A stretch of 64,000 bases of DNA. It comes from Albimonas marina. Its GTDB lineage: Bacteria; Pseudomonadota; Alphaproteobacteria; Rhodobacterales; Rhodobacteraceae. The notes under the pieces were generated by a model that searched no databases, was not told the origin of the DNA, and saw only the letters and a list, made by a program, of their open reading frames with translations. The stretch spans positions 778,365 through 842,364 of the forward strand of contig NZ_JARHUC010000003.1 in assembly GCF_029223255.1 (NCBI RefSeq), given 5' to 3'. Below are positions 17,461 through 27,766 of the stretch, one piece after another. The position numbers and the translations under genes were made by a program. Positions within the stretch are counted from its first letter, which is position 1. Each line of letters opens with the position of its first letter.

Positions 17461-19437
17461 ATGACCACCGAATTCCCCGAAGAGCCGATCATCTGGACCC
17501 CGCCGGCGGAGCTCGCCGAGAGCTCCGAGATGGCGCGCTACATGCGCTGGCTGGCGGCGGAGCGGGGCCTCTCCTTCCCCGACTACGACGCGCTGTGGGA
17601 CTGGTCGACGACGGATCTCGAGGGCTTCTGGACCTCCCTCATCGAGTTCTGGGACCTGCCCTTCGCCACCCGCGAGACCCGGGTCATCGACCGCGAGGTC
17701 ATGCCCGGCGCCAAGTGGTTCGAGGGCGCGACCCTCAACTGGGCCGACCAGGTCTGGCGCCATGTCGAGGCGAACGGCCGCGACGCCCCCGCCTTGCGCT
17801 TCCGCTCCGAGACCGGAGAGGGGACGTTGAGCTGGGGCGAGCTCGCCGACCGCGCCGCCTCGCTGGCCGAGACGCTGCGCGGCTGGGGCGTGGCCCCCGG
17901 CGACCGGGTCTGCGCGATCCTCCAGAACGGGCCCGAGTCGGTGATCGCCTGCCTCGCCACCGCCTCCATCGGGGCGATCTGGTCGCTGTGCTCGCCCGAC
18001 ATGGGCCAGACCGCGATCCTGGGCCGCTTCGCCCAGATCACCCCCAAGGTCCTGATCGCCGCCGACGGCTACGCCCACGGCGGCAAGACGGTCGAGCGGC
18101 TCGACCTCGCCCGGGCGGTGGCCGAGGGCCTGCCGGGCCTCGAGCGCCGGATCCTCGCCCCGATGATCGGCGCCCCGCGCCCCGAGGGCTGGGAGGACTG
18201 GCAGGCGGTCACCGCCGGCCACGCCGGCCCGCCGCGGACCGAGATCCTGCCCTTCGACCATCCGCTGTGGATCGTCTATTCCTCCGGCACCACCGGCACG
18301 CCCAAGCCGATCGTGCACGGCCACGGCGGGATCCTTCTGGAAGGCTCCAAGTTCCCGCTCCACAACGATATCCGCGACGGCGACACGTTCATGTGGCTCA
18401 CCGCCTCGGGCTGGATCATGTGGAACTGCCAGGTGATCGCCCTGACCCGCGGCTGCACGGTGGCGATCTTCGACGGCGCCCCGAACCTGCCCGACATGGC
18501 CGAGCTCTGGCGCTTCGCCGCCCGCGCCGGCTGCAGCTTCGTGGGCGCGGGGGCGGCCTTCTTCTCGACCTCGATGAAGGCGGGCGTGGTCCCGAAGGAG
18601 GAGGCCGACCTCTCCGCCCTGCGCGCCATCGGCTCCACCGGCTCGCCGCTGGCGCCCGAGGCCTACGACTGGATCCAGCAGAACGTCGCCGACGTCTGGA
18701 TCACCCCCATCGCCGGCGGCACCGACTTCGCCGGCGCCTTCGTGGGCGGCTGCATCCTGCTGCCCGTGCGCCGCGGCGAGATGCAGTGCCGCTTCCTCGG
18801 CGCGCGGGTCGAGGCCTGGGACGAGGCCGGCAAGCCGGTCGAGAACCAGGTGGGCGAGCTGGTCTGCACCCGCCCCATGCCCTCGATGCCCCTCTACTTC
18901 TGGGGCGACGCCGACGGCAGCCGCTACGCCGAGAGCTATTTCGAGACCTGGCCCAACGTGTGGAAGCACGGCGACTGGATCCGCATCACCCCCACCGGGG
19001 GCGCGGTGATCTACGGCCGCTCCGACGCCACCATCAACCGCCGCGGCCTGCGCCTGGGCACGTCCGAGATCTACCGCGCCGTCGAGGACCTCGACGAGGT
19101 GCTCGACAGCCTGGTGGTCGATCTCGAGTACCTGGGCCGCGACAGCTTCATGCCCCTCTTCGTGGTGCTGCGCGAGGGCGTCGCCTTCGACGCGGCGATC
19201 CAGGAGAAGATCCGGAGCGCGATCCGCGCCTCCGTCGGCCCGCGCTACCTGCCCGACGAAATCGTGCAGATCGCGCAGGTCCCGCGCACCCTGTCGGGCA
19301 AGAAGCTGGAGGTGCCGGTGAAGAAGCTCCTGCTCGGCGTCGACGGCGCCAAGGCGGTGAACCGCGACTCGATGGCCAACCCCGAGGCCTTCGACGCCTT
19401 CGAGGCCTACGCCGCCGCCCGCGCCGCCACCGCCTGA
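17461..19437 (+). CDS. Acetoacetate--CoA ligase (acetoacetyl-CoA synthetase)
   Basis: 658 residues, the usual AACS length. It activates acetoacetate with ATP and CoA, feeding ketone bodies into polyhydroxybutyrate or acetyl-CoA metabolism. The ANL-superfamily P-loop IVYSSGTTGTPKPIVHGHGG is present. The AACS-type block WIMWNCQVIALTRGCTVAIFDG and the GTD motif in PIAGGTDFAGAFVGG are visible. The hinge is HGDWIRITPTGGAVIYGRSDATINRRGLRLGTSEIYR, and the catalytic Lys is in LSGKKLEVPVKKL near the C-terminus. The ATG at 17461 has GGAGGAG about 10 nt upstream, so the long in-frame N-terminal extension is rejected. Confidence 0.95.
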   Translation: MTTEFPEEPIIWTPPAELAESSEMARYMRWLAAERGLSFPDYDALWDWSTTDLEGFWTSLIEFWDLPFATRETRVIDREVMPGAKWFEGATLNWADQVWRHVEANGRDAPALRFRSETGEGTLSWGELADRAASLAETLRGWGVAPGDRVCAILQNGPESVIACLATASIGAIWSLCSPDMGQTAILGRFAQITPKVLIAADGYAHGGKTVERLDLARAVAEGLPGLERRILAPMIGAPRPEGWEDWQAVTAGHAGPPRTEILPFDHPLWIVYSSGTTGTPKPIVHGHGGILLEGSKFPLHNDIRDGDTFMWLTASGWIMWNCQVIALTRGCTVAIFDGAPNLPDMAELWRFAARAGCSFVGAGAAFFSTSMKAGVVPKEEADLSALRAIGSTGSPLAPEAYDWIQQNVADVWITPIAGGTDFAGAFVGGCILLPVRRGEMQCRFLGARVEAWDEAGKPVENQVGELVCTRPMPSMPLYFWGDADGSRYAESYFETWPNVWKHGDWIRITPTGGAVIYGRSDATINRRGLRLGTSEIYRAVEDLDEVLDSLVVDLEYLGRDSFMPLFVVLREGVAFDAAIQEKIRSAIRASVGPRYLPDEIVQIAQVPRTLSGKKLEVPVKKLLLGVDGAKAVNRDSMANPEAFDAFEAYAAARAATA

Positions 19438-19707
19438 CCCCTCGCGCGCGGCCTCGCCGTCGAGGGCCGCGCGCGCCTCCCTTTCTCCTGACCGCCTCCA
19501 AGCCCGGACGGACCGCGCGCCTGCGTCCGCCGCTCCAACGCGCGCGCTGCGTGCCCCGCTCCCAAAACCTCGCAATCCGCCTCGCGCGGCCCTGCCCCCC
19601 CGTCCGATTTCCCCCGCCCAGGCAGGCCGCAGCGTCATCCCCCTGACGCTCCTAGCCCCGCCCTCTCCCTCCCAGGCGCCCGGCGCTCCGCCCGAGGCTC
19701 GCGCGAA

Positions 19708-19868
19708 GCGCCTGTTCCCCGGAGCCGTCCGTCGCTGATGCCGTAAAGAGCGAGTCGGCGGGAGGGGTCAGGGATCGCGCAGCGACCCCCGAAGGGGGCT
19801 TGTCCTTGAGCCCTCCCGGCGACTCGCTCAGGCATCTTCAGCGACGGACGGCTGCGGGGAACAGGCGC
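19708..19868 (+). repeat. Long-hairpin intergenic repeat, copy B
   Basis: 161 bp with the same outer arms as the other copies (GCGCCTGTTCCCCGGAGCCG ... CGGGGAACAGGCGC). The middle arms GAGCGAGTCG and CGACTCGCTC pair. The apical hairpin is shortened to CCCCCGAAGGGGG, and the outer helix carries CCGTCCGTCGCTGA paired with TCAGCGACGGACGG. It lies between two tandem + strand genes. The remaining 588-bp gap (19438-20025) is gene-free. Confidence 0.9.
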
Positions 19869-20025
19869 GGCCTTGTTCCCTGGTGAGCTCCTGAAGCGGC
19901 CTTCCGGGCGCGCCAGCGCCCCCGCGCAGCGGCCAGCCGACGAGCCCCGCCTCGGAGGCCTCCCCCCCTCGCCATCCGAGCCCCGCGCCCCATCTAGACC
20001 TCATCTCCAACCCAGAGAGAGGCCC

Positions 20026-21129
20026 ATGCCCCGCGACGCCAAGCCCCTGCCCCTCGACCGCGCCCGGACCGGCACGGTGGACATGCTGTTCACCCATCAC
20101 GACCGCATCGCCCATATCGACGATCCGATCTGGGCGGACGTCTCCAGCCTCGCCGCCGCCGGGCGCACGCTGTTCGTGACCTGCGACGAGACCGCCTCGG
20201 TCGAGGGGCTCGACTGGGATCCGGAGACGGGGATGGCCGGCGGCCACCGCTCCTACCCGCTGGGCCTGGTGTTCGAACTGCCCGAGGGCGCGAAGGGCGA
20301 GATGGACATCGAGGGGCTCGCCGTCTCCGACGGCTGGCTTTGGGTCTGCGGCTCGCACGGGCTCAAGCGCGGCAAACCCGGGGGCAAGAAGTTCAAGGAC
20401 CTCGCCGACATCGACTGGGACCCCAACCGCGGCTTCCTCGGTCGCCTGCCGCTGGTCGAGCGCGAGGACGGGCGGGTGGAGCCCGTCGGCGCCGTCGATC
20501 CGATCGACGCGGGCCCCGCGCGCCGCGCCGCGATGCTGCCGATGGTCGGCACCCGCGACACCTACCTGCGCCGGATGCTCGCGCGCGATCCCCTGATCGG
20601 CCCCTTCATCGACCTGCCCTGCAAGGAGAACGGCTTCGACGTCGAGGGGCTGGCGGTGCGCGGGAACGAGGTGATCCTGGGCCTGCGCGGCCCGGTCCTG
20701 CGCGGTTGGGCGCTGATCGTGCGCATGGAGATGGCGGAGACCGCGGCCGGCGAGCTCGAGCCCGTCAAGCGCGAGGACGGCCGGCGCTACTCGGTCCACG
20801 CGCTCGCGCTGGGCGGCCAGGGGATCCGCGATCTCGCGTGGGACGGCGACCGTCTGCTGATCCTCTCGGGCGCCATCGCCGACCACGAGGCGCTGCAGTC
20901 GGTCTTCGCGCTGGAGGCCGGCGACCTCGACCGCGAGGTGATCGGCGCCGACCGCCTGCCCCGCCTGCTCGACCTCCAGATCCTGCGCGGCGGCGACAAC
21001 GCCGAGGGGCTGGAGGTGGTGGGCGAGGGCGCGGACCGCCGCCTGATGCTGGTCTACGATTCGCCCCACAACGCGCGCACCGACGCCGACGAGGGCCGCC
21101 TGACCGGCGACCTCTTCGCCCTGTCCTGA
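20026..21129 (+). CDS. DUF3616 domain protein
   Basis: 367 residues, no signal peptide. The sequence has repeated beta-blade-like segments: DIEGLAVSDGWLWVCGSHGL, NGFDVEGLAVRGNEVILGLRGPVLRGWALIVRM, GIRDLAWDGDRLLILSG and NAEGLEVVGEG. These correspond to the DUF3616 family, which looks like a beta-propeller with a repeated D-x-E-G-L motif. The enzymatic role is unknown. Start ATG at 20026 follows AGAGAGG. It is probably cytoplasmic and transcribed alone behind repeat B. Confidence 0.8.
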   Translation: MPRDAKPLPLDRARTGTVDMLFTHHDRIAHIDDPIWADVSSLAAAGRTLFVTCDETASVEGLDWDPETGMAGGHRSYPLGLVFELPEGAKGEMDIEGLAVSDGWLWVCGSHGLKRGKPGGKKFKDLADIDWDPNRGFLGRLPLVEREDGRVEPVGAVDPIDAGPARRAAMLPMVGTRDTYLRRMLARDPLIGPFIDLPCKENGFDVEGLAVRGNEVILGLRGPVLRGWALIVRMEMAETAAGELEPVKREDGRRYSVHALALGGQGIRDLAWDGDRLLILSGAIADHEALQSVFALEAGDLDREVIGADRLPRLLDLQILRGGDNAEGLEVVGEGADRRLMLVYDSPHNARTDADEGRLTGDLFALS

Positions 21130-21435
21130 GACGGCCCGGCCGGCGCGCCCGGGCGACGCCCGCGCCGGAGCGGCGCCCCGGGCGCCTGCGGTTCGGCACG
21201 CCGTCGCGGCCTCGCGCGGTTCGCGCCCCGCCGAAGCGGTCGGCGAATCCCCGCGGAGGCCGCGAGACGCGCCCGTGCGGAAATCCGACTCGCGCCGCGA
21301 CTCGTTAAGCCTTTCGAAGCTCTTGAAGGGATCAATGCGCCCGACGCCCCGCGACGCGCCCGCGCAGGGGCGAGGCGCGCGCGTTCCCCGCGCCGAAGCG
21401 CGGGACCTGACGGTCGAACGAAGATGGGAGGAGCA

Positions 21436-21510
21436 TGGTGCCGCAGGGGAGGATTGAACTCCCGACCTCACCCTTACCAAGGGTGCGCTCTACCACTGAG
21501 CTACTGCGGC
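21436..21510 (-). tRNA. tRNA-Thr (GGT)
   Basis: 75 nt including encoded CCA. The acceptor stem GCCGCAG/CTGCGGC, D arm GCTC...GAGC, anticodon stem CACCC/GGGTG with loop TTGGTAA (anticodon GGT, reads ACC/ACU) and T arm GGGAGTTCAATCCTCCC are all intact. Confidence 0.97.
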
Positions 21511-21724
21511 GGTGCGGGGCGGGTAATGCCGCGTTCGTGGGCCGAGCGCAAGACCCCTCCTGCACGGTTTTTCGCCTGCCGCTGCGGCGGGTCCCGCCCG
21601 CGCCCGCCGGGGCCGCCCGGCTGCACCCCGCGCCGCGCCCGGGTTTCCCGAGCGTCCCGCGAGACCCGGCGCGGCTTCGCGCGCGGCGCTGGACGTGCTC
21701 GCGGCCGGAGGCTAGGGGGATTTG

Positions 21725-22033
21725 ATGACCGACGACGCCCCCATCCCGCCCGGCCCGCGCGACGGATCCGGGCCCGAGACTCCCTCGGCCCCCGGGTCCG
21801 GGACCGCGCCCCTGCCCGAATCCCGCCCCGAATCCCTGGCCGACTCCCGACGCGGCGCCCCGGCCGACTCGCGCGCCGCCCGCCGGGCCGCCTCGCAGGG
21901 CGATTCCCTCGAGGCGCGCGAGGCGCGGCTGGCCGAGGCGCTGCGCGCCAACCTGCGTCGCCGCAAGGACCGAGCCCGCGCCGCCCGCGCCGCGCCTCCG
22001 ACCGACGCGTCCGGAGGGGAGGACGAGGCATGA
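21725..22033 (+). CDS. Small conserved protein upstream of murA
   Basis: 102 residues. The N-terminal two thirds are Pro/Ser/Arg-rich and disordered-looking. The C-terminal LAEALRANLRRRKDRARAARA is a basic amphipathic helix of the kind seen in small uncharacterised proteins encoded near murA in Rhodobacterales. Its stop overlaps the start of the MmcQ/YjbR gene (ATGA at 22030-22033), so the two are translationally coupled. Function unknown. Confidence 0.65.
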   Translation: MTDDAPIPPGPRDGSGPETPSAPGSGTAPLPESRPESLADSRRGAPADSRAARRAASQGDSLEAREARLAEALRANLRRRKDRARAARAAPPTDASGGEDEA

Positions 22034-22464
22034 GCGCCCCCGACGATTCCCGCGGGCGGTCCGAGGCCGACGCCCCCCGCATCCCCGCCGCGCCCACTCG
22101 CGCCAAGGCCGCGCCGGGCTCGCCGCTGGAGCGGCTGCGCGCGCTGGCCCTCGCCCTGCCCCGCACCTCCGAGAAGCTGAGCTGGGGCGAGCCGACCTTC
22201 CGCGTCGACGACCGCATCTTCGCGATGGTCAAGGGCGGGGACGGCGAGGCCTCGGTCTGGCTCAAGGCCCCCGACGGCGCGCAGGAGATGCTGATCGCCG
22301 CCGCGCCCGAGCGCTTCTTCCGCCCGCCCTACGTGGGCCAGAAGGGCTGGATCGGGATCCGCCTCGCGCGCGATCCCGACTGGGAGGAGGTGGCCTTCAA
22401 CCTCGCCCGCTCCCACGAGCTGATCGCCGCCCGCGGCGCCCGGCGGCGGGACGACGCCGGCTGA
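22030..22464 (+). CDS. MmcQ/YjbR family (DUF419) protein
   Basis: 144 residues. After a low-complexity leader (1-32), the YjbR fold is recognisable: LERLRALALALPRTSEKLSWGEPTFRVDDRIFAMV, SVWLKAPDGAQEMLIAAAPERFFRPPYVGQKGWIGIRL and EEVAFNLARSHELIAARGA. These small cytoplasmic proteins are thought to be DNA-binding or CyaY-like in fold; no enzymatic role is established. The start overlaps the previous gene by 4 nt. It is the second gene of a short unit upstream of murA. Confidence 0.88.
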   Translation: MSAPDDSRGRSEADAPRIPAAPTRAKAAPGSPLERLRALALALPRTSEKLSWGEPTFRVDDRIFAMVKGGDGEASVWLKAPDGAQEMLIAAAPERFFRPPYVGQKGWIGIRLARDPDWEEVAFNLARSHELIAARGARRRDDAG

Positions 22465-22820
22465 TCCCGCCCGCCTGATCTCTCCTGCTTCGAGGCACGT
22501 CCCACCGCCGCGCGCTGGCGCACCGGCCCCTCCCTGCGCTCTCCGGCCGCCCGCTTGCCGCAGCCGAACCCGCCCGCAAGGCGCCTCCTCCTGCACCGTC
22601 GCGTCCGTCGCGCGCGGAGGCGCCGCGCCGGGCGGCGCGCCCGGCCTCGCCCTTGCGCCGCGCGGCGCGGTCGGACGGGCGCCCGGCCCCGACCGCCGCC
22701 CGCGGCGGGCCGCCCGCCTCATCCTCGCCCCCTTCGCCCCCGGATCGCCCGGTCCGCGTCATTGAACCGCCCCGCGGCGCACGATATCGCGGTGCGGAAG
22801 CCGACGAACAGGAGGGGCGG
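22465..22820. other. Gap upstream of murA
   Basis: 356 bp with no convincing gene. The last 70 bp (22760-22820) is less GC-extreme and contains the AGGAGG ribosome site of murA (22810-22815); a promoter is likely here but no clear -35/-10 pair is seen. Confidence 0.45.
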
Positions 22821-24086
<1,266 letters not shown>

Positions 24087-24158
24087 GCGAGGCCGTCTTG
24101 CGGGGGCTCGGGGGCGGGCGTCGAGGCCGCTCCTGACTCACCGAAGAACAAAGCGCCC

Positions 24159-24324
24159 GCGCCTGTCCTCCGGTTCCGTCTCTCGCTGAAGATGCCTGAG
24201 CGACTCGGGCGAAGGGGTCAAGGACAAGCCCCGCCCAGGGGCGGGGTCGCTTCGCGATCCTGGACCCCTCCGCCCGAGTCGCTCTGATCGGCATCAGCGA
24301 GAGACGGCTCCGGAGAACAGGCGC
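24159..24324 (-). repeat. Long-hairpin intergenic repeat, copy C (inverted)
   Basis: 166 bp, in the opposite orientation to the other copies. The conserved tail (read from the minus strand) is at 24134-24156, on the murA side. The middle helix is GAGCGACTCGGGCG paired with CGCCCGAGTCGCTC, and the apical hairpin is CCCCGCCCAGGGGCGGGG-like. It lies between murA and the DUF2948 gene; the gap 24087-24435 contains no gene. Confidence 0.9.
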
Positions 24325-24435
24325 TCCCGGGGGGCGCCGCGGGGCCGGCGTCGCCGGGCGCGCCCTTGTCAGCGGCTGGTCCCTTCCCCTATCTGGCTCG
24401 GGAGCGGACGCCCACCGTCGAATGCAGGAGCCGCC

Positions 24436-24921
24436 ATGAGCGATGCGCGTTTCGAGGACGCGGCCGAGAGGCCGATCCGCCTGAGGGCCGAAAGCCCCGA
24501 GGACCTGGAGGTCGTCTCCGCCCTCCTGCAGGACGCCGCCGGCGTGGCGGGGGACCTCGCCTGGATGCGCCGCAAGCGCCGCTTCGCCCTGTTCCTCAAC
24601 CGCTTCCGCTGGGAGGACCGCGCCCGCGCCGAGCGCGCCGGGCGCCCCTACGAGCGGGTGCGCTGCGTGGCGCTGGTCGAGAACGTCGAGAGCGTGCGCG
24701 CCGCCGGCATCGACCCGAGCGAGCGCGACCAGGCCCTCTCGGTCCTGCGCCTCGAGTTCGAGGGCTCCCCCGACCCCGAGGATCCCTCGGGCCTCCTGCG
24801 CATTATCCTGGCCGGCGACGGCGAGATCGCGATCCAGGTCGAGGCGCTGGAGATGCGGGTCGAGGACGTCACCCGCCCCTACCAGGCCCCCAGCGGCAAG
24901 GCCCCCAGCCACCCCGACTGA
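24436..24921 (+). CDS. DUF2948 family protein
   Basis: 161 residues, cytoplasmic. Recognisable family blocks: PIRLRAESPEDLEVVSALLQDA, WMRRKRRFALFLNRFRWED, YERVRCVALVENVESVRAAGI, LSVLRLEFEG, and IALQVEALE-like AIQVEALEMRVEDV. The family is confined mainly to alphaproteobacteria and is nearly always encoded between murA and hisD. Function unknown. Here the gene stands alone between two inverted hairpin repeats (copies C and D), which likely uncouple it from murA and hisD transcription. Confidence 0.92.
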   Translation: MSDARFEDAAERPIRLRAESPEDLEVVSALLQDAAGVAGDLAWMRRKRRFALFLNRFRWEDRARAERAGRPYERVRCVALVENVESVRAAGIDPSERDQALSVLRLEFEGSPDPEDPSGLLRIILAGDGEIAIQVEALEMRVEDVTRPYQAPSGKAPSHPD

Positions 24922-24972
24922 GCGCCCGGCCCGCGCCCGGCGCCCCGGCGCGACGCCCGCCCCCCTCGCAAA

Positions 24973-25138
24973 GCGCCTGTTCCCCGGAGCCGTCTCTCGC
25001 TGATGCCGATCAGAGCGACTCGGCGGGAGGGGTCAGGGATCGCGAAGCGACCCCGCGCCTGCGCGGGGCTTGTCCTTGACCCCTCCCGGCGAGTCGCTCA
25101 GGCATCGTCAGCGAGAGACGGATCCGGGGAACAGGCGC
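24973..25138 (+). repeat. Long-hairpin intergenic repeat, copy D
   Basis: 166 bp, the best-formed copy. The outer arms GCGCCTGTTCCCCGGA and TCCGGGGAACAGGCGC pair over 16 bp. Then CCGTCTCTCGCTGA pairs with TCAGCGAGAGACGG, and GAGCGACTCG with CGAGTCGCTC, then CGGGAGGGGTCA with TGACCCCTCCCG. The apical hairpins are TCGCGAAGCGA and CCCCGCGCCTGCGCGGGG. The tail CTGTTCCTGGGTGAGTCTGG follows to 25167. The rest of the gap to hisD (25168-25350) is gene-free. Confidence 0.92.
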
Positions 25139-25350
25139 GGTGGCCCTGTTCCTGGGTGAGTCTGGAGCGTCCTCCCCGCCCGCCCCCCGCGCCTCCCGAT
25201 CCCGTCCGCCACGACGCTCGCCCCCGGGCCCAAGCCCGCCCGCAGGGCGCCCCCTCTCCGCCCCCTCTCCGCCCCCTCTCCGCGTTCGCCCCCGGTTGTG
25301 ACCGCCGCCGCCGCCCGCTATCACCGCGGAACGCTTATTTCGGAGGGCCC

Positions 25351-26664
25351 ATGACCGTCACGCTCCGCGCCGACGCCCCGGATTTCGAGACCCGGTTCCG
25401 CGACCTTCTGTCGATGAAGCGGGAGTCCTCCCCCGAAGTGGACGACGTGGTGGCCGCGATCCTCGAGGATGTGCGCGCCCGCGGCGACGATGCGGTCATC
25501 GACTACACCGAGCGCTTCGACCGGATGCAGCTCGCCCCCGACACGCTCGCCATCTCCGAGGAGGAGATCGCGGTGGCCTGCGCCGCCGTCCCCCCCGAGG
25601 AGGCCCGCGCGCTGGAGATCGCCGCCGAGCGGATCGAGGCCTACCACGCCCGCCAGCGCCCCGAGGACGTCAGCTTCCAGGACCCCCACGGCGCCACGCT
25701 GGGCTGGCGCTGGACGGCGGTCGAGGCGGCGGGGCTCTACGTGCCGGGCGGGCTCGCCTCCTACCCGTCGTCGCTCCTGATGAACGCCATCCCCGCGCGG
25801 GTGGCCGGCGTCGAGCGCCTGGCGGTCTGCATGCCCACGCCGGGGGGCAAGGCGAACCCGCTGACGCTGCTCGCGGCCCGCCTCGCCGGGGTGCAGGAGG
25901 TCTGGCGGATCGGCGGCGCGCAGGCCATCGGCGCGCTCGCCTACGGCACCGCCACGATTCCCCCCGTCGACAAGATCGCGGGGCCCGGCAACGCCTACGT
26001 GGCCGCGGCCAAGCGGCGCGTCTTCGGCACGGTGGGCATCGACATGATCGCCGGCCCCTCCGAGATCCTGGTCATCGCCGACGCCACCGCCAACCCCGAG
26101 TGGGTGGCCATGGACCTGATGTCCCAGGCCGAGCACGACCCCTCGGCCCAGTCGATCCTGGTCACCGACAGCGCCGCCATGGCCCAGGCGGTGATCGCCG
26201 CGGTCGAGCGCCTGCTGACCTCGCTCGAGCGCGCCGAGATCGCCGCCGCCTCCTGGCGGGCCAACGGCGCGGTGATCCTGGTGCGCGACATGGTCGAGGC
26301 GGCCGCCATCTCGGACCGGGTCGCGCCCGAGCATCTCGAGATCGTCACCGCCGACCCCGAGGCGGTGGCCGCCCGCATCCGCCACGCCGGCGCGATCTTC
26401 CTCGGCGCCTGGACGCCGGAAGCCATCGGCGACTACGTGGGCGGGCCCAACCACGTGCTGCCCACCGCCCGCTCGGCGCGCTTCTCCTCGGGCCTCTCGG
26501 TGCTCGACTTCATGAAGCGCACCACGGTGGCCCGGATGACGCCCGGCGCGCTCGCCGCCATCGGCCCCTCGGCCGAGGCGCTGGCGCGCTCCGAAAGCCT
26601 CGAGGCGCATGCGCTCTCGGTCGGGCTGCGCCTCGCCGCCCTCAACGAGGAGGGATCCAGATGA
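25351..26664 (+). CDS. hisD: Histidinol dehydrogenase
   Basis: 437 residues. It catalyses the last two NAD-dependent oxidations from L-histidinol to histidine. The motifs expected for HisD are present: GWRWTAVEAAGLYVPGG, GGAQAIGALAYGT, KIAGPGNAYVAAAKR, GIDMIAGPSEILVIAD, the zinc-site segment QAEHDPSAQSILVT, the catalytic Glu-His in DRVAPEHLEI, and GPNHVLPT. Start ATG at 25351 has GGAGG 5-6 nt upstream. Its stop overlaps the start of the UPF0262 gene (ATGA), making a coupled unit with that gene and the phosphatase-like gene. Confidence 0.98.
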   Translation: MTVTLRADAPDFETRFRDLLSMKRESSPEVDDVVAAILEDVRARGDDAVIDYTERFDRMQLAPDTLAISEEEIAVACAAVPPEEARALEIAAERIEAYHARQRPEDVSFQDPHGATLGWRWTAVEAAGLYVPGGLASYPSSLLMNAIPARVAGVERLAVCMPTPGGKANPLTLLAARLAGVQEVWRIGGAQAIGALAYGTATIPPVDKIAGPGNAYVAAAKRRVFGTVGIDMIAGPSEILVIADATANPEWVAMDLMSQAEHDPSAQSILVTDSAAMAQAVIAAVERLLTSLERAEIAAASWRANGAVILVRDMVEAAAISDRVAPEHLEIVTADPEAVAARIRHAGAIFLGAWTPEAIGDYVGGPNHVLPTARSARFSSGLSVLDFMKRTTVARMTPGALAAIGPSAEALARSESLEAHALSVGLRLAALNEEGSR

Positions 26665-27131
26665 GCCGTCTCGTCGCCATCACCCTGGACGAGGCCGGCC
26701 TCGCCCCCCCGACCCCCGAGGTCGAGCAGGAGCGCAAGGTCGCCATCTTCGACCTGCTGGAGGAGAACTCCTTCGACGTCGAGAAGGAGGGCGTGCCGCC
26801 CGGCCCCTACCAGCTCAACCTCTCGATCCGCGACCGGCGGCTGGTCTTCGACATCCGCACCGAGGCGGGCGACCCGGCGGCGGAGTTCCACCTCTCGCTC
26901 GGGCCGTTCCGGCAGATCATCAAGGACTACTTCGCGATCTGCGAGAGCTACTTCGACGCGGTGAAGCGCCTGCCGCCCAGCCAGATCGAGGCGATCGACA
27001 TGGGCCGGCGCGGCATCCACAACGAGGGCGCGCGGATCCTCGAGGAACGGCTCGAGGGCAAGGCGGTGGTCGACAGCGACACCGCCCGGCGCCTGTTCAC
27101 CCTGGTCTGCGTCCTGCATTTCCGCGGCTGA
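26661..27131 (+). CDS. UPF0262 family protein
   Basis: 156 residues. Conserved blocks LVAITLDE, ERKVAIFDLLEENSF, GPYQLNLSIRDRRLVFDI, FHLSLGPFRQIIKDYFAICESYFDAVK, IEAIDMGRRGIHNEGARIL and LFTLVCVLHFRG match UPF0262, an alphaproteobacterial family encoded next to hisD. Cytoplasmic; function unknown. The start overlaps the hisD stop by 4 nt. An in-phase frame extending upstream inside hisD is only shadow. Confidence 0.94.
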   Translation: MSRLVAITLDEAGLAPPTPEVEQERKVAIFDLLEENSFDVEKEGVPPGPYQLNLSIRDRRLVFDIRTEAGDPAAEFHLSLGPFRQIIKDYFAICESYFDAVKRLPPSQIEAIDMGRRGIHNEGARILEERLEGKAVVDSDTARRLFTLVCVLHFRG

Positions 27132-27143
27132 GGACCCAAGCCC

Positions 27144-27590
27144 TTGGCCGAGCTTCCCGCCTCGATCCTGTTCTGCTGCGATCACAACGCGGTGCGCTCC
27201 CCCATGGCCGAGGGGATGATGAAGAAGCTGCACGGCACGCGGGTCTTCGTGCAGTCGGCGGGCGTGAAGCACGACATGGACGTGGACCCGTTCGCGGTGG
27301 CCGCCTGCGCCGAGATCGGCGTGCCGCTGACCGCCCACAAGGTCCGCAGCTTCGAGGACCTGGCCATGGGCGGCGACCAGATCGACAGCTACGAGCTGAT
27401 CGTGGCCCTGTCGCCGGCCGCCCAGCGCGCCGCCCTCGACCAGACGCGCTGGTTCGCCACGGAAGTCCGCTACTGGCCCACCCTCGATCCCACCGGGATC
27501 GGCCAGACGCGCGAGCAGAAGCTCGACGCCTACCGGCAGGCCCGCGACCAGATCCTCGCCAACCTGCGCCGGGAATTTCCCGCGTTCTGA
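27144..27590 (+). CDS. Low-molecular-weight phosphatase-like protein (arsenate reductase/LMW-PTP fold)
   Basis: 148 residues. The P-loop CCDHNAVRSPMAEG gives the C-x5-R-S catalytic loop, and the DP segment YWPTLDPTGIGQT near the end supplies the general-acid Asp. It would be a cytoplasmic phosphatase or arsenate-reductase-like enzyme; the substrate is unknown. The start is TTG: the UPF0262 stop codon is in the same frame 12 nt upstream, and the conserved N-terminus (AELPASILFCCDH) begins right at this TTG, with GAGGA in front. It is the third gene of the hisD unit. Confidence 0.9.
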   Translation: MAELPASILFCCDHNAVRSPMAEGMMKKLHGTRVFVQSAGVKHDMDVDPFAVAACAEIGVPLTAHKVRSFEDLAMGGDQIDSYELIVALSPAAQRAALDQTRWFATEVRYWPTLDPTGIGQTREQKLDAYRQARDQILANLRREFPAF

Positions 27591-27766
27591 CCGGCGCGGC
27601 GGCCGCGCCGGAGACCGGGAGCGGAGGCGCCCTTATTATCCGTCGGAAGAGCCTCGTCGGCACGCCTCGCGTAGCGGGCGGGAGGCGCATGGCGGCCCGG
27701 CCGCGCGCCCTGACCCGAACCGATGCCTGCAACCTATGCCTGCAACGCCGGGCAGCGCGCCCGCCT

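Noticed and set aside
24159..25138. Repeats C and D with DUF2948 between them as a composite transposon
   Set aside because: The gene is a normal core resident at this site in the group, no transposase is present, and no target duplication is visible.
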